From positions 1-5,987 of the forward strand of contig CALFYB010000454.1 of NCBI GenBank assembly GCA_937952995.1: a stretch of DNA of 5,987 bases, written 5' to 3'. Shown here piece after piece: positions 5,704 to 5,987 of this stretch. The notes beneath the pieces are model-generated. The model ran no database searches, was not told the DNA's origin, and was given only the letters and a program-made list of their open reading frames with translations. The position numbers and the translations under genes are program-made. How positions within the stretch are numbered: the stretch's first letter is position 1; each line of letters begins with the position of its first letter. Source of the DNA: an uncultured Caulobacteraceae bacterium (GTDB taxonomy: Bacteria; Pseudomonadota; Alphaproteobacteria; Caulobacterales; Caulobacteraceae).

Positions 5704-5865
5704 GCCCTCCTCCTCGCCCTCTTCCTCCTCGACATGGGCATCGTCGCCGCCCGGCGCCTCGGCGATCTGCGCCGCGCCGGCATGTTTCTCGCCGCCTTCG
5801 CCGTGCTCATCCCGCTCGCCAACGCCGCCCTCGGCCTTGGCGCCGCCCGCCTGCTCGGCCTCGCC
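5704..5865 (+). pseudogene. Internal fragment of an SbtA-type (DUF897) sodium-dependent bicarbonate permease
   Basis: The plus-strand frame from 5704 reads ALLLALFLLDMGIVAARRLG, then DLRRAGMFLAAFAVLIPLAN, then AALGLGAARLLGL. This matches my memory of the SbtA family, where a transmembrane helix ending LFLLDMG is followed by a basic loop with RRL..LR..G and a further helix with FA..iPl. The hydrophobic, basic-loop, hydrophobic pattern is that of a membrane protein. The fragment has neither its own start nor its end: it is cut on the left by the paralog gene and on the right by the ATPase fragment, where the family's conserved SYIA region should follow. GC is about 75%, far above the neighbouring genes. 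It is most likely DNA from another organism joined artificially. Confidence 0.75.
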
Positions 5866-5868
5866 CAT

Positions 5869-5987
5869 GCCGAGCGTCTCGAGGGCGGGCAGGATGCGCG
5901 CGCGGTCGACCGGGACGGTCTTCGCGCAGTCGGGGCAGAGGCGGCGGACGAGGCGCTGGGCGATGACCAGCTCGACGGCGGAGCCGA
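5869..5987 (-). pseudogene. C-terminal fragment of a GspE/PilB-type secretion ATPase
   Basis: Reading leftward from the window edge, the frame gives GSAVELVIAQRLVRRLCPDC, then AKTVPVDRARILPALETLG. The core IAQRLVRRLCPDC is a hallmark of the C-terminal part of type II secretion and type IV pilus assembly ATPases, where it follows the nucleotide-binding domain. The family normally continues for several dozen residues, but here the sequence passes into the antisense of the permease fragment near 5850-5875. GC is about 77%. The gene continues beyond the window on its 5' side. GspE and PilB relatives cannot be told apart from this piece. Confidence 0.75.

Larger units (their letters stand above)
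5479..5987 (-). other. Read-through open frame spanning three unrelated segments
   Basis: A single minus-strand frame stays open from the window edge to TAA at 5479-5481. Its first ~39 codons look like a secretion ATPase. Its middle ~55 codons (EAEQAGGAKAEGG, EEEEGEEEG) are the antisense of a permease. Its last ~73 codons are the paralog tail. High GC makes stop codons rare, so continuity is weak evidence for one protein. Confidence 0.7.

Noticed and set aside
5701..5868. The Glu/Gly-rich N-terminal part of the frame starting at ATG 5868, as a novel acidic protein domain
   Set aside because: The opposite strand encodes a recognisable bicarbonate permease fragment with proper hydrophobic helices, which accounts for the odd composition.
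5701..5987. Horizontal transfer or a mobile element as the cause of the GC jump
   Set aside because: There are no transposase, integrase, terminal repeats or att sites, and both genes are cut internally and face each other. An artefactual joint is simpler, though read data are needed to settle it.

Overview
The window looks like a chromosomal segment of an alphaproteobacterium, most likely in or near the Caulobacterales. Four signs support this. Three core genes (ptsP, lysC and a divergent ubiG) lie together in an order I recall from alphaproteobacteria. The PtsP enzyme I has an N-terminal GAF domain. A near-perfect Caulobacter-type housekeeping promoter lies upstream of lysC. A tandem pair of CtrA-type TTAACCAT boxes lies at the right-hand locus. 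The genus is inference; there is no rRNA or other marker here. Most of the window has moderate GC (about 63% in lines counted by hand), but the last ~290 bases jump to about 75%.

Layout, left to right. Bases 1-159 hold an AT-rich spacer with a short direct repeat and possibly the first 26 codons of an unrecognised leftward gene. Bases 160-2421 (minus) are ptsP, the first enzyme of the nitrogen-related phosphotransferase relay. After a 208-base gap with two small repeats and a candidate promoter, 2630-3877 (minus) is lysC, aspartate kinase. The lysC/ubiG divergent gap carries a strong candidate lysC promoter. Bases 4000-4770 (plus) are ubiG, the SAM-dependent O-methyltransferase of ubiquinone synthesis. 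ubiG collides with 4767-5327 (minus), a gene of unknown function for a small proline-, glycine- and aspartate-rich protein, and the two stop codons overlap. Bases 5328-5478 are its regulatory region, with the CtrA-type boxes and, at the far end, a stem-loop. Bases 5479 to about 5700 (minus) are the 3' end of a second gene whose C-terminus is clearly paralogous to that of the first.

From about 5700 to the end the sequence stops behaving like the same genome. Bases ~5704-5865 on the plus strand encode an internal piece of an SbtA-type (DUF897) sodium-dependent bicarbonate permease. Bases ~5869-5987 on the minus strand encode a piece of the C-terminal part of a GspE/PilB-type secretion ATPase. 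Both are internal fragments that run head-on into each other and are cut at the joint. This is best explained as a chimera (library, amplification or assembly artefact) rather than a real locus. The open frame running leftward from the window end through 5479 joins three unrelated pieces and should not be read as one protein.

The core genes are ordinary metabolism and signalling. The most biologically interesting native element is the tandem pair of small paralogous proteins with an apparent CtrA-controlled promoter.
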